Translations under genes and position numbers: made by a program | Shown here: in pieces, positions 46,639-55,804 of the stretch | How positions within the stretch are numbered: position 1 is the stretch's first letter | Layout of the letters: each line of letters opens with the position of its first letter | Origin: Lepidonotus clava | Lineage: Eukaryota > Annelida > Polychaeta > Phyllodocida > Polynoidae | DNA: 64,000 nt | Direction of reading: 5' to 3' | Assembly (NCBI GenBank): GCA_936440205.1 | Contig: OW387133.1 | Location: 6,848,001-6,912,000, forward strand | Notes under the pieces: model-generated | What the model saw: the letters and a program-made list of their open reading frames with translations, nothing else | What the model was told of the DNA's origin: nothing | Databases searched by the model: none

Positions 46639-47781
46639 TCATTTTGAGATGGCCTTAACTAGGGCCGATGTTACGTCGCCAGTTTGGGTGTCGATATATG
46701 TGCGATACGTGTTGGATCGCCAGCCGCCGTGCCTTTGAATGTCTAGTTCTTTGCATCCGCCCATGTGGGCTTGTGTCGCGGCTGTCTTGCGGATGCTGTG
46801 CAATGACATGGTCTCTGATGCAGCCCCTGCCGCATGCATGGCTGACACCCAAACTTTTTTGATCATTGATATTGGCACGGGTTGTCTGTCCGCGAACATC
46901 AGCAGTGGGTCCGTTTCCACGTATGTGGGGACTGCTGTTATGTTCGCCTCGAGTGCTGTTACAGGGCACCACTTCCTGTCGGCAAGGCGTGGGAGCAATA
47001 CGTGCTTCGTCTGCCCCACCTTTTGTAAGTTCTTCCCCCATTTCACCACCAGTTTTGCAGCGTTGTGGGTCATGGTCACATCCCCCCTGGTTGGGTGTTT
47101 TCTGGGGTCGTACGTCGATACCGTATATGGGGCTATTTCTGACTGCCTCAGAGCGCCGTAGTAGATGATCAATATTGCGGCTCGTACTGACATCCCCACA
47201 GTATCTCGAGGGATGCACTCCAGGGCAGCTGCCAGGGTCCCGACGGGTAGTGGTGGCTTTACCCGAGGCACGTAAGTCTTGTCTCTCATCATCGCGTCCA
47301 CTGCAAGTTTTACCCTCATATGGTCTATCGGGCCCGTACCCACCCCCGCCAGACGAAGGAACCCTCTCACCTGTGACAGCTTGTTCCTTATAGTGGCAGG
47401 GGCCGGGACGTACTGGGCCAGATACTCGAGGAAGGCACATATCAGCTGGTGCGTCGGGGCGAGAGGGTCTGCCTTTATCCTCCCCATGAAGGCGATGTAC
47501 GTGCTGACCGTTGAGATGTAGTTTGCTCTGGTGCCAGGTGCTCGTGCTCGCAACTGTCTGTCCGCCGCCCTGTGGAGGAGCGACCGTAGCGCCGGATCTG
47601 GAACACACAGGGTATTCGATGTTACAGGGGAAATACATGCACGGCGTGACACATGTGAGTGCATAATGTTCAACAAAGTAATCAGCATTATCTCTATCCT
47701 TTCCCCCCTTATGCTCCCGACTGAGGGCATCAGCAACATCATTATCTGCACCAGGTATGTGATCGTAAGAGAGCCTAACAT
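46639..47781 (-). CDS. Ngaro tyrosine recombinase (YR)
   Basis: 380-residue frame encoding a phage-integrase-type tyrosine recombinase, which in this group inserts the element's DNA copy in place of a DDE integrase. An N-terminal SAM-like region (about 60-170, with YISTVSTYIAFMGR) precedes the catalytic domain. Candidate catalytic residues are R212 in GALRQSE, K250 near VKWGKN, H328 and R331 in LHSIRK, W354 in HGGWRS at the usual His/Trp place, and nucleophile Y362 in YRTYI. The first ~45 residues look poorly conserved, so translation may begin later than the first Met. The frame lies wholly within the open reading of the RT ORF in another phase. Overlapping ORFs are usual in DIRS-order elements; how YR is expressed is not evident. 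The frame looks whole. Confidence 0.9.
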   Translation of the reverse strand: MLGSLTITYLVQIMMLLMPSVGSIRGERIEIMLITLLNIMHSHVSRRACISPVTSNTLCVPDPALRSLLHRAADRQLRARAPGTRANYISTVSTYIAFMGRIKADPLAPTHQLICAFLEYLAQYVPAPATIRNKLSQVRGFLRLAGVGTGPIDHMRVKLAVDAMMRDKTYVPRVKPPLPVGTLAAALECIPRDTVGMSVRAAILIIYYGALRQSEIAPYTVSTYDPRKHPTRGDVTMTHNAAKLVVKWGKNLQKVGQTKHVLLPRLADRKWCPVTALEANITAVPTYVETDPLLMFADRQPVPISMIKKVWVSAMHAAGAASETMSLHSIRKTAATQAHMGGCKELDIQRHGGWRSNTYRTYIDTQTGDVTSALVKAISK

Positions 47782-49720
47782 CCATTATGGCCTCCACCAT
47801 CCAGACGGCCCTTGCACAACTCTGAAGAACCCTATTTCTGGCGCGACCCGTTTTGAAGACAGATACTGCCGCCAGATTGTCACACCTAACTAGAATGTGG
47901 GACCCCCGGTCTTTTTCGGAGACGAGGGTGTGGAGAGCCACCACTACATTTAGAGCTTCCAGCTCCGTTATATTGGTTGCCGGATCCTGCTCTGCTGCGA
48001 CCTGCTGGCCGTATGCAAACTGGCCGTCTGTGCCTCCTATGCCCGAGAGGCATGCGTCCACCAGTATGGTTTTGGAGGGGGTTGAGGGGGTGAGAACGGA
48101 TACCCCGTTCCAGTGTGCACAGAACTCCATAAACCAGGCCAGGTCCTGTCTGACTTCCTCGGACACTTGCACCCTATCTCCCTGAGCTGCCCGCAGCGCA
48201 TTAAGCATGCGTGAAATGAAGGTGCGGGCCGGCCTGACACACTTGCCTATGGATAAGAGATGTCCAAGAAGGGATTGTGTTTTTCGTGTGGTTAAATATG
48301 AACAGTCGTATGCCTCACTGACCTTACGGTTGACCTCTTCCACCTTATCCCTGGGTATGGACATGGTCATTTCGTCCGCATTGATGATCACGCCAAGCCA
48401 CTTGATAGCCTTGCTGGGTGGCTGCGCCTTTTCCTCTGCCTCCGGCAGCCCCAGTGTGCGCAGGAGGTCCCTGGCGGCTGAGTAGTGCTCGTGTGCTGAG
48501 TTCCTGTCAGGGGAGATAATAACCAGATCGTCAAGGTACATATGACATTGCACCCCTTGGCCTCGCAGTATTCCCACTATACCATTTGCTATGGTCTGCA
48601 TGTGGTATGAGGAGGCACGTGCCCCGAACGGCATAGACAAGTCACAAAAGAAGGAACTATCCCACTCAAAGCACAGGAGGGGCCAATCTAGGGGGTCCGA
48701 GGCAAAATTTTTATATGCCCTGGATACGTCTAGTGTACACATGAAAGCCCCGGTCCCCATACGATTGAGGTCTGCTGCCAATGCGTCGACGGATGGTAGT
48801 GCGTGCTGGCACTCCACCCCGTAGACGCCATTTTTTACTACATATGCATTGATGGATTCCTTGTCTGGGTATGTCATGTCTGTAATAACCCTACGGCTAC
48901 CCCCGTTAGCTTTTTCCCTGGTCATGAGCGGTGATGTGTGGCACCAGGGGGAGAAAGGGGGGGCTTCAAATGGACCCACGACGCCGTCGAGCTGGCGTTC
49001 CTTATCTATAAATTCCTCTATGTCCCTGGGGTGGAGGGCAGCGCTCGGATGATTTTCAATTCCCACCGTGTCTGTAGTGGGACCCACATATCCCACGGGG
49101 AATCCAAACTTCACAAAATCGACTATCTGCCCGCCTCCCTGCAGTGGGGCAAACAACCTCTCCCATTCGGGTATGTTAAGTTTTGTGGGAATTTGTATCC
49201 TAGCCTGCATTGCGTTCGGCAGGCCTGTGGCGCGCACCACGTCATATATTTTCACCAACTCACCGCTCCACCCGCTACCCGTTATGGCAGGCCAGTGGTC
49301 TCTCCTGTACTGTGCTACCACCTGTGGGCGGGTGTCGGCTACCTGGTTAAAGGGGAGTTTTCCCTCACACGCTCTACGTATTTTTTCAAAGTCTGGATTT
49401 TTGCTCACCGTGTTGTCCTTGCGGGTGGGCGGTGGAGCTGCGCCGCCGGTGTCGTCCCTCCCGCCGTCGAGTTGAGTGTGCGGCGTGCCCAGGTCGCATT
49501 GCCCCGGCACGCCTACATCCCGTTTTTTGGCTGCTGCTGGTGGAAGTACTGTGGTTGCGTGGGGGCGCCGCCCGGTGCCCTCCAATTCCTGTTGTCGTTG
49601 TATGGCCTGGTTGTCTGCTGCTGTGGTTGTGGGGGGGCTAGGTGGGGAGGCTGGGGCTGATGTCGGGTGCTGGGCTGCTGCGTCTTCCTCTCGCAGTCCA
49701 CGACATTGTGGCCTGTGCAC
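46655..49720 (-). CDS. Ngaro reverse transcriptase and RNase H
   Basis: 1021-residue frame. A low-complexity N-terminus (1-110, overlapping the gag frame) precedes the RT domain at about 250-450: DVSRAY (331-336) supplies the first catalytic Asp, PFG (364-366) follows, and YLDD (395-398) is the polymerase motif. The thumb carries WLGVIIN. RNase H spans about 550-670 with D554 (LVDACLSG), E586 (NITELEAL), D614 (VRCDN) and D664 (DVADALSR). RT copies the element RNA and RNase H removes it. The family-like part ends near residue 670 (about 47710). The remaining 350 codons run through the YR gene in another phase and look like a shadow, with biased composition and no domain. No methyltransferase or hydrolase domain seen. 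Looks whole. Confidence 0.9.
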   Translation of the reverse strand: MHRPQCRGLREEDAAAQHPTSAPASPPSPPTTTAADNQAIQRQQELEGTGRRPHATTVLPPAAAKKRDVGVPGQCDLGTPHTQLDGGRDDTGGAAPPPTRKDNTVSKNPDFEKIRRACEGKLPFNQVADTRPQVVAQYRRDHWPAITGSGWSGELVKIYDVVRATGLPNAMQARIQIPTKLNIPEWERLFAPLQGGGQIVDFVKFGFPVGYVGPTTDTVGIENHPSAALHPRDIEEFIDKERQLDGVVGPFEAPPFSPWCHTSPLMTREKANGGSRRVITDMTYPDKESINAYVVKNGVYGVECQHALPSVDALAADLNRMGTGAFMCTLDVSRAYKNFASDPLDWPLLCFEWDSSFFCDLSMPFGARASSYHMQTIANGIVGILRGQGVQCHMYLDDLVIISPDRNSAHEHYSAARDLLRTLGLPEAEEKAQPPSKAIKWLGVIINADEMTMSIPRDKVEEVNRKVSEAYDCSYLTTRKTQSLLGHLLSIGKCVRPARTFISRMLNALRAAQGDRVQVSEEVRQDLAWFMEFCAHWNGVSVLTPSTPSKTILVDACLSGIGGTDGQFAYGQQVAAEQDPATNITELEALNVVVALHTLVSEKDRGSHILVRCDNLAAVSVFKTGRARNRVLQSCARAVWMVEAIMDVRLSYDHIPGADNDVADALSREHKGGKDRDNADYFVEHYALTCVTPCMYFPCNIEYPVCSRSGATVAPPQGGGQTVASTSTWHQSKLHLNGQHVHRLHGEDKGRPSRPDAPADMCLPRVSGPVRPGPCHYKEQAVTGERVPSSGGGGYGPDRPYEGKTCSGRDDERQDLRASGKATTTRRDPGSCPGVHPSRYCGDVSTSRNIDHLLRRSEAVRNSPIYGIDVRPQKTPNQGGCDHDPQRCKTGGEMGEELTKGGADEARIAPTPCRQEVVPCNSTRGEHNSSPHIRGNGPTADVRGQTTRANINDQKSLGVSHACGRGCIRDHVIAQHPQDSRDTSPHGRMQRTRHSKARRLAIQHVSHIYRHPNWRRNIGPS

Positions 49721-50772
49721 TGCCTGTTTATAGAGTCACAGAAAGCACAATAATGCATAATGCGGACATTCCCTTCATCATGGTGCGACCTGTGTCTACA
49801 CCCCCCTCGTGTGTTAAATTGACGACACACTACCTCCACCTTACCCCGCTGATCACTTTGTGAGGTGGCATGCACGGCTGTACCCTGCCTACCCCCTCCG
49901 GTCATGGCGATGCGTATCCTGTGGTTTTCTATCACCTGGTGATCGTGCCATGAGAACTCTTTTCTCTCTACCGCATCCCATACATACTGCGACCACCTCC
50001 GGACAGATTCCCACGGACGCTCCATGGCATCATGAGACACGTCCTGCAGGTGGCCCAGTATGTCATTACGGTCATCGTCATCACATGCCCTTTCATCCCT
50101 TACGAGCTTAATGGTGGCATTTATGTACTCCATTGGTGAAAGACTACAGCGATTGTCAAGTTTTTGCTTTAGTGTATGGCAGCCCTCCCTTACAACGTAC
50201 ATGTACGGCTTATAGATGGAGAAATCACTCTGGATGTCGCCACGGGCGTGGGGCTTACCGTCCACGTTTGGTGTGTCGAACCTTTCGTGCTGGAGGATGT
50301 TCTCGACGTATCTGGGCCTCTCCCTCCGTAGTGCTCTTGGACCCGGGATTTCGGTGGCCGTGTATGGGTGTGCCCGCCGTGGGCCGTCCGCCTGCTGCCT
50401 GGTGTGCGTGGCCGGGGTACTGGATCGTCCCTGCATGTTATCAATAGTAGCGTTTAACAACATGTCAAGTTTTTCGTTTATACCACGGACTTCACCTTTT
50501 ACCTCCAACATATCGGTCTCCAACCTGTCCACCCGACTACTGTTTCCCAATTGTGAGTGTGTTACTGCACCGGCCGAGTGGCTGAGTTCGTGCCTAGGAG
50601 TACTGTCACTACTGTGCCCCTGTGGGTTTTCGTCATCGCCCTCGTAGTGCGGGTGAAACGACACCTCATCTTCAGAGATCGTAAAGGACTGTTTTATGGA
50701 CTCTTGTGCCCGTGCCTTGGCCTTCCTTGCCTTGCCGCGTGTGTTCATCGCCATTGTGACGGGCGAGGACAC
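49513..50772 (-). CDS. Ngaro ORF1, gag-like protein
   Basis: 419-residue frame in the first position of the element. A basic N-terminus (MNTRGKARKAKARAQ) is followed by an acidic, Ser/His-rich stretch and a predicted coiled coil at about 80-113 (RVDRLETDMLEVKGEVRG). The central region (about 190-300) is helical and acidic. A Cys/His cluster at 316-360 follows (VCRQFNTRGGC ... HYCAFC ... CTGHNVVDC), of the zinc-binding type found in DIRS/Ngaro first ORFs. The C-terminus is Gln/Pro-rich. By analogy it packages element RNA with RT. Its last 208 bp overlap the RT frame in a different phase. Function is inferred from position and the Cys/His box only. Looks whole. Confidence 0.8.
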   Translation of the reverse strand: MSSPVTMAMNTRGKARKAKARAQESIKQSFTISEDEVSFHPHYEGDDENPQGHSSDSTPRHELSHSAGAVTHSQLGNSSRVDRLETDMLEVKGEVRGINEKLDMLLNATIDNMQGRSSTPATHTRQQADGPRRAHPYTATEIPGPRALRRERPRYVENILQHERFDTPNVDGKPHARGDIQSDFSIYKPYMYVVREGCHTLKQKLDNRCSLSPMEYINATIKLVRDERACDDDDRNDILGHLQDVSHDAMERPWESVRRWSQYVWDAVERKEFSWHDHQVIENHRIRIAMTGGGRQGTAVHATSQSDQRGKVEVVCRQFNTRGGCRHRSHHDEGNVRIMHYCAFCDSINRQCTGHNVVDCERKTQQPSTRHQPQPPHLAPPQPQQQTTRPYNDNRNWRAPGGAPTQPQYFHQQQPKNGM

Positions 50773-50904
50773 ACGGGGGTGAGGAGTGTTTTTTATGTCA
50801 CAAATACCTGGTATTTTTGGTATGCGCTGGCTGTAGAGGGTCGGGCGGTGTCCGGTGTCCAGTCGTGTGGGTGCGTTGCGTGCCGATGGGCGGTGTAGGT
50901 GATT

Positions 50905-51123
50905 GATTTAGGAAGGATTTAGAGATGGAGGATTTTAGGTTGTTGTTGTAATGGTGGAGAGAGTTGGAGTGAAGGAGGAAGGGGTATGGAATTATGGGAT
51001 TGATTATTTTAGTTATGTTAAGAGTTGGTAGGGGGAGTGAGTATAGGTAAATAGTTAGGGAAGGGGACACTGGGTGGCAGCAATGACTTCACCTGCCCAG
51101 CACCTAGGCTGGCATGTGACACC
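50905..51123 (-). repeat. Ngaro terminal repeat A1 (219 bp)
   Basis: 5' end of the element on the minus strand, presumably holding the promoter and leader. Identical to A2. It begins GGTGTCACATGCCAGCC on the minus strand. About 130 bp separate it from the ORF1 start. Confidence 0.9.
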
Positions 51124-51153
51124 AATAAATAATAATAAGACAATCTGTAACAG
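51124..51153 (+). repeat. Tandem-repeat remnant right of Ngaro
   Basis: AATAAGACAATCTGTAACAGAGTA matches the degenerate unit of the array at 45545-45730. Confidence 0.5.
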
Positions 51154-51241
51154 AGTAAAGGCCATATTCAACATACCGATTTTGATGTTGCCGATTTTGC
51201 ATTTGGTTGATTTTCTCTGAGAAAAGGGCGTAAATCCTTCC

Positions 51242-51283
<42 letters not shown>

Positions 51284-51397
51284 AAAAGAGAATTGTAAGA
51301 CCTTTCTAATGATGTATAACATTTCTCTTTTTGATCTTTATTCCCACTGCCGATTTTCAAAATCGGCAGCAAAATTGTCACTTGGAATACAGGCTTA
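51154..51397 (-). mobile_element. Family C MITE, complete copy
   Basis: Ends AAGGCCATATTCAACATACC and CACTTGGAATACAGGCTTA; opposite orientation to the copy at 45731. A (TA)n expansion lies inside at 51246-51281. CTTTCTAATGATGT and TTATTCCCACTGCCGATTTT are family words. Confidence 0.75.
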
Positions 51398-51500
51398 GGG
51401 TAAGATTAAGATGTTGAGACTAATGTAAACATAGGAAGGTACTACTAAGACGTTTAGACCCTCAGTAACATTGCCAGGTAAGATTAAAATGTTAAGACAA
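51398..51500 (+). repeat. Tandem repeat, right remainder
   Basis: GGGTAAGATTAAGATGTTGAG and GGTAAGATTAAAATGTTAAG continue the array of 45545-45730. Confidence 0.6.
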
Positions 51501-52056
51501 TCGCCATATAGGGAGCGACCCCAATATCAAGGTCTATAGGCTTTCTTGTTCTCTCCTTATGAAGATGGAAGGCCGAGGCAGGCCTGGGTTCCGGGATCAC
51601 AGGCCGCCCTATTCTCAGCACTATTCTTAGAGCCAGTCCTTACAGTGCCAGCAAATCAGGCGCTCCTTTCTGACCCCAGGCCATCTCCTAAATGCAGGTT
51701 CTACATGATATGGTCAGTGCTTGGCTTGTATTTAGGTTCCAGACCCCTTTTGATTCAGAAATCCTGCCTCAAGGATTTCTCCAAAAAGCTGTGGTGCACT
51801 CAGCTGCAGACTATTGCGTATCATTATCTTTAGATCTTCTTAGCAATGGCAAGAATAAGGGATTTACTAAGAACCAGAATCAGAGTCTGAAGGTCAGAGT
51901 GACATTGTCTACTTGTTTCATAGGCCTATACCTAGAGTTCGGGTCATCAAGAAACAGAACATTTTGTGTTCCTTTCTTTTGATATGGGAATATTCTGGCT
52001 TGATATTATACAATTCATTCATAAGAAGTGTTGTATATTAACCAAAAGGAATAAAA
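51501..52056. other. Non-coding, nothing recognised
   Basis: Frames of 95-96 codons (51546-51982) have no domain or composition suggesting real protein. Confidence 0.45.
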
Positions 52057-52312
52057 TAAGGAGAACCATGGGGGTCGTCAGAGGGTGCCTGTACGACCCA
52101 TAGGGGATAGTCACATACTGAGGGCGAAGGTACATCCGATCCCCATGGGTCGTACAGGCACCCAAGGACGACCCCTAAGGTTCTTCTATATCTTATCACC
52201 CAAGTAAACCTCCAAATGTGTTAAGAACTCCGAGAATAAGGAGCGGTGCCTACAGCCTGTTTATACTCACTGGCCTCTGTATGCACCGCCCGCTGGGCGT
52301 GCGGGTGATAAA
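52057..52312 (+). mobile_element. Family I double-hairpin element, copy I3
   Basis: Hairpin 1: arms 52071-52108 and 52138-52175 pair at nearly all of 38 positions (for example TGCCTGTACGACCCATAGGG with its inverse), around a loop containing GAGGGCGAAGG. Then TTCTATATCTTATCACCC, hairpin 2 (GGAGCGGTGC..GCACCGCCCGC) and the closing GCGGGTGATAA. It is the cleanest of the three copies. Confidence 0.7.
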
Positions 52313-52429
52313 CCGTCAGTACACTGCCATAATAGCAACAGGTTGTTGGACTTGCAAGAATGCAGGATAAGGCTGTCAGGAGGTAATATTCAGGTGTCTG
52401 TATGGTTTCTTGTGACATGGATCTAAAGT

Positions 52430-52490
52430 TCAACAAAGTAGAGCTCAGAACCAAGGGTCTCAGGTTCGATTCCCAACCTGTAAACCTGAG
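52430..52490 (+). repeat. Box B-like tRNA fragment
   Basis: CAGGTTCGATTCCCAACCTG is a good tRNA box B/T-arm (GGTTCGATTCC). No convincing box A precedes it, so it is probably the remnant of a tRNA-derived repeat. Confidence 0.3.
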
Positions 52491-52494
52491 TCAT

Positions 52495-52803
52495 CCCAGC
52501 CAGCTTGCCATGACCCAACTTGTGATGTAACAAAACTTTCTGCAACCATACTTTTCTAGTCAGTTTGTTACTTAATAAGATGGCACATAACATTTACGTT
52601 ATTGATGGTGAGGTTGAAACCTCACCAAATCAGAATGTTATTATAAGAATACATTTTTTTGATGTGACCAAAATAGAACAATATAAGAACATTTTATTTT
52701 GGTTGAAGATTGTAACCAGATTGTTGTAATAACATCACAGTGCAACGTCACGGCAGAACATTGCAGCAACGTAATTGGGAGTCATCAATAGAATGTAACA
52801 AGT
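52495..52803 (-). mobile_element. Family A MITE, copy A11
   Basis: CCCAGCCAGCTTGCCATGAC at the left; ACCATACTTTTCTAGTCAG and ACATCACAGTGCAACGTCAC inside. Its right end is truncated after ATAGAATGTAACAAG. Confidence 0.7.
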
Positions 52804-53420
52804 AATTCCTGATGTACATCCCCACAAGATCAGGTACCTTCCCCCAAAACAGATGGCATAATACTGATATCTATCTGGGGAAGTTTTCACACATATATGT
52901 ATGTATATTATCTTCCTAGAAACTGCCCATGTGATATTCACAACTTCACTGTACTTAGAAAGTTATGCGACCGCACTCAGCTAAGCTATGTCAAATCTCA
53001 TCTGCTCTATCAAAATTGTCGTCTGCGCCATCAAATATCGTCTGCTCTATCAAATGTCGTCTGAAGGTGATTTTACGACATCTTATGACACTCTGAAGAA
53101 AACAGCAATCTCTTCCTGCGAGCAGACGAAAAGTACCTCCGCTAAAGGCCAAGCACTCAATCCAGAGCTGAAGTGGATTTCCGTGTCATTTGCTGGAGAA
53201 AATAATCCTGAATTTAAACTTCATGTTGACTGATTTTTGTGTAGAAGTATTTTTTTTGCCTCTGTTATTTCTCTTCTATGTGAACACCGGAACTATCTGG
53301 GCAGCATGTGATTCGGTAATTGAATAATCTATTTGTTTATCTATTTATTCACTAATGTTCTTTTTGTTGCAAATCAGCAATGACTTATCTATCAGATAAT
53401 GCATTGGCCAGTTGCGCTTT
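52804..53420. other. Non-coding, nothing recognised
   Basis: An 80-codon frame at 52988-53233 has ordinary composition but no domain. TCTGCTCTATCAAAT words repeat near 53000-53060. Confidence 0.4.
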
Positions 53421-53656
53421 TAAGGGATAATTAATGATGATGATGTGTTGAAGTTAAAGGTCTACTCAGCAGTTTTTCAGCTATATCGAGACCAACTCCG
53501 GTTTTTGACAACAGGTCAATGATCAGATCTATGGGGGTGGAAACAACAGCAAGGCAAGGTGGTGTAACAGGCACAGCCCAGACTCGAACCCAGTCCAGCC
53601 AGGTTAGAGGCAAGAACCTAACCTACTACACCATCCCGCCCCCCTAAGGGATAATT
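53421..53656 (-). mobile_element. tRNA-derived SINE with perfect 12-bp duplication
   Basis: TAAGGGATAATT occurs at 53421-53432 and 53645-53656, bracketing 212 bp. On the minus strand the body starts with a tRNA-like head: box A ATGGTGTAGTAGGTTAGG, box B GGGTTCGAGTCTGG. An unrelated 100-bp part (with TTGTTTCCACCCCCATAG) follows, ending in the short-repeat tail CATCATCATCATT. The perfect duplication implies a fairly young LINE-mediated insertion. I do not recognise the family. Confidence 0.8.
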
Positions 53657-54477
53657 GATTCTGTCTTTCCTTTCACAATTATATTATCTGTAAACTGTTG
53701 CTGGATGTCCGCAATACCTGATGCTGATACAATGGAGCAGACCTGAATACTGAAAAAGTTGTGTATGATATTATATTATATTAGGCCGATACAGGAAGGC
53801 TTGTATTTTCCAGTAACACATGTCACACAGACTTGGCAGGCTCAGCCTCTGTTAGAGCATATGGTTAGAGCTATCTCTTCTCTGATTTGTATTTCTTCCA
53901 TTGTTGTCTCAAGGCCATTTCGCCATGGCTGATAATTGTGTCGCTCGCAGGTCTGACAAAGTCATCGGATGGAGAAACGATCATGTCAAAGCCGAAAAAG
54001 TTATCGCATGCAAGCGAAATTGAACAAATTGCCTTCATACTGACAAAAGAGGGTCCTTACAATTGCAAACAATACTTTTCACAAGTACTTATCACCCAGA
54101 ATCATTTAGATTTCAAACGATTTGATCCAACATGTTGGATCTTTTTGGTTGCAGAATTGTTGTTTGCACTATCGTTTGTAAAGGAGTTCACACGTCAATT
54201 GTCACAAGAGTTTGCTTGTACCACATCGGCCAAGGCGAATGGGCCTTGAATAGACACAGTGTCATATTGTTTATGCTGCCTCTCTTTGTTTATTTCTGAA
54301 ATACTAGCGTTTCTTGATTGGTGCTGAATAGTTCAGGAATAATGTAACGGTGACGTTCTCAGAACGTTTTGTGACATTAAACGTTACAAAAACGCTCTCC
54401 AACATGATGTACTTTGCTAGGAAGATACCCCAGGAACAAGAAAGAAACTCTCAGGCGTTCGGTCCAATGCAGCTGGG
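53657..54477. other. Non-coding; one unremarkable 120-codon frame
   Basis: The plus frame 53887-54249 has a hydrophobic start (about residues 9-23) but no recognisable domain. A palindrome, GATCCAACATGTTGGATC (54125), lies within it. Not supported as a gene. Confidence 0.4.
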
Positions 54478-54850
54478 CACTCACTCACTCACTCACTCAC
54501 TCACTCACTCACTCACTCACTCACTCACTCACTCACTCACTCACTCACTCACTCACTCACTCACTCACTCACTCACTCACTCACTCACTCACTCACTCAC
54601 TCACTCACTCACTCACTCACTCACTCACTCACTCACTCACTCACTCACTCACTCACTCACTCACTCACTCACTCACTCACTCACTCACTCACTCACTCAC
54701 TCACTCACTCACTCACTCACTCACTCACTCACTCACTCACTCACTCACTCACTCACTCACTCACTCACTCACTCACTCACTCACTCACTCACTCACTCAC
54801 TCACTCACTCACTCACTCACTCACTCACTCACTCACTCACTCACTCACTC
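54478..54850. repeat. (CACT)n microsatellite, about 93 units
   Basis: 373 bp of essentially uninterrupted CACT. The two long THSL-repeat frames over it are artefacts. Purity over this length implies recent expansion or assembly collapse/extension. Confidence 0.98.
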
Positions 54851-54984
54851 AATCCTATCCGTCAATAATTCATTCATGTATACATTAATTTACTCACAAT
54901 AACACAACCTTTTACTCACTAATTTACTCACTCATTGCCTCACACATTCATGCACTCACACATTCACTTACATTTTAGTACACC

Positions 54985-55220
54985 CATACACACACATGTG
55001 TACACAAACACACACACACGTGTACCCAAACACATACACACACGTGTACACACACACACAAATGTACACAAACACACACATGTACACAAACACACACACA
55101 CGTACACAAACACACACACACATGTACATAATCACATGTACACAAACACATGTACACAAACACACACACATTCACACACACACTCACACACACTCACACA
55201 CACTCACACACACACACACA

Positions 55221-55254
<34 letters not shown>

Positions 55255-55255
55255 A
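54985..55255. repeat. (CA)n-rich microsatellite with ACACATGTAC units
   Basis: Alternating ACACAC and TGTACACAAACAC blocks, becoming a pure CA run at 55205-55253. Purine-pyrimidine alternation gives Z-DNA potential. Confidence 0.95.
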
Positions 55256-55804
55256 CAACAAACAACACTCCAACACATGCCCACTTCTTGGAGGTTCGAG
55301 ACGCCGTAGCAAAAAACAGCACGTTCACTTGACCTAAAATAATGAAGCCCTTCAAATTAATAATGATAATTAATCAATTAAAAGGCTCCGGGCGCGTACA
55401 AGATAAATGTATTTTTAGCAGGCCTAAAGCTGCACCAAGAGGGGGAAGAGGTTCTTAATGTATTTCGGTGAGCTAACTCTGGACCTTGGCCGCTTGGTCA
55501 TTAGTCTAATTTAATTAAAGGCTACTTAGGACCTGCTCTTTTCTTTTATCCCAAAGGTCTCGTGAATGCCTGATGCACTTTGAAACAGTCCTATTTGATA
55601 TTCCTTGCCAATTACACTCTTATCATTTCCAAATGGAAAGAAGTTAAATGCCAACTACACTTTAATTACATTTAGGACAAACATATACAACGTACATTCA
55701 TCTTTTTCTCAGCCTTTTGAGATCGAAGATTAATGTTTGATAGTCTAACCGTGACTTTTGATCTGTAGTAATTCTCAAAGCAGTAAAACCTTCAAAGTCC
55801 ATAA
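55256..55804. other. Non-coding, nothing recognised
   Basis: No gene or repeat identified. Confidence 0.5.

Larger units (their letters stand above)
45942..51123 (-). mobile_element. Ngaro-type YR retrotransposon, looks whole
   Basis: A 5.18-kb DIRS-order element on the minus strand. Its repeats are arranged A1 (50905-51123), three ORFs, B1 (46383-46512), A2 (46164-46382), a 92-bp spacer, B2 (45942-46071). This A1-ORFs-B1-A2-B2 split-direct-repeat plan defines the Ngaro and PAT groups. No methyltransferase domain is seen, which favours Ngaro. The ORFs encode a gag-like protein, RT plus RNase H, and a tyrosine recombinase in place of a DDE integrase. No target duplication is evident, as expected for recombinase insertion. 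Repeat copies are identical and no breaks are seen in the three frames, so the insertion is recent. The coding part is clearly more GC-rich than the flanking DNA. It landed at the end of a family C MITE. Confidence 0.9.

Noticed and set aside
46668-50898. Plus-strand frames of 60-240 codons across the Ngaro element
   Set aside because: Antisense shadows of the GC-richer ORFs; no domain composition of their own.
45942-51123. LTR retrotransposon or Polinton interpretation of the 46-51 kb element
   Set aside because: No LTRs, protease or DDE integrase; a tyrosine recombinase with split direct repeats places it in the DIRS/Ngaro order, and there is no DNA polymerase B or double-jelly-roll capsid.
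53887-54249. 120-codon plus frame, considered as a small host gene
   Set aside because: No recognisable domain, contains a palindrome typical of local repeats, and lacks upstream or downstream exon evidence.
54350-54902. Plus frames of 162-172 codons with a THSL repeat
   Set aside because: Translation of the pure CACT microsatellite.
54935-55337. His/Thr-rich and Cys/Val-rich frames on both strands
   Set aside because: Translation of the CA-rich microsatellite.
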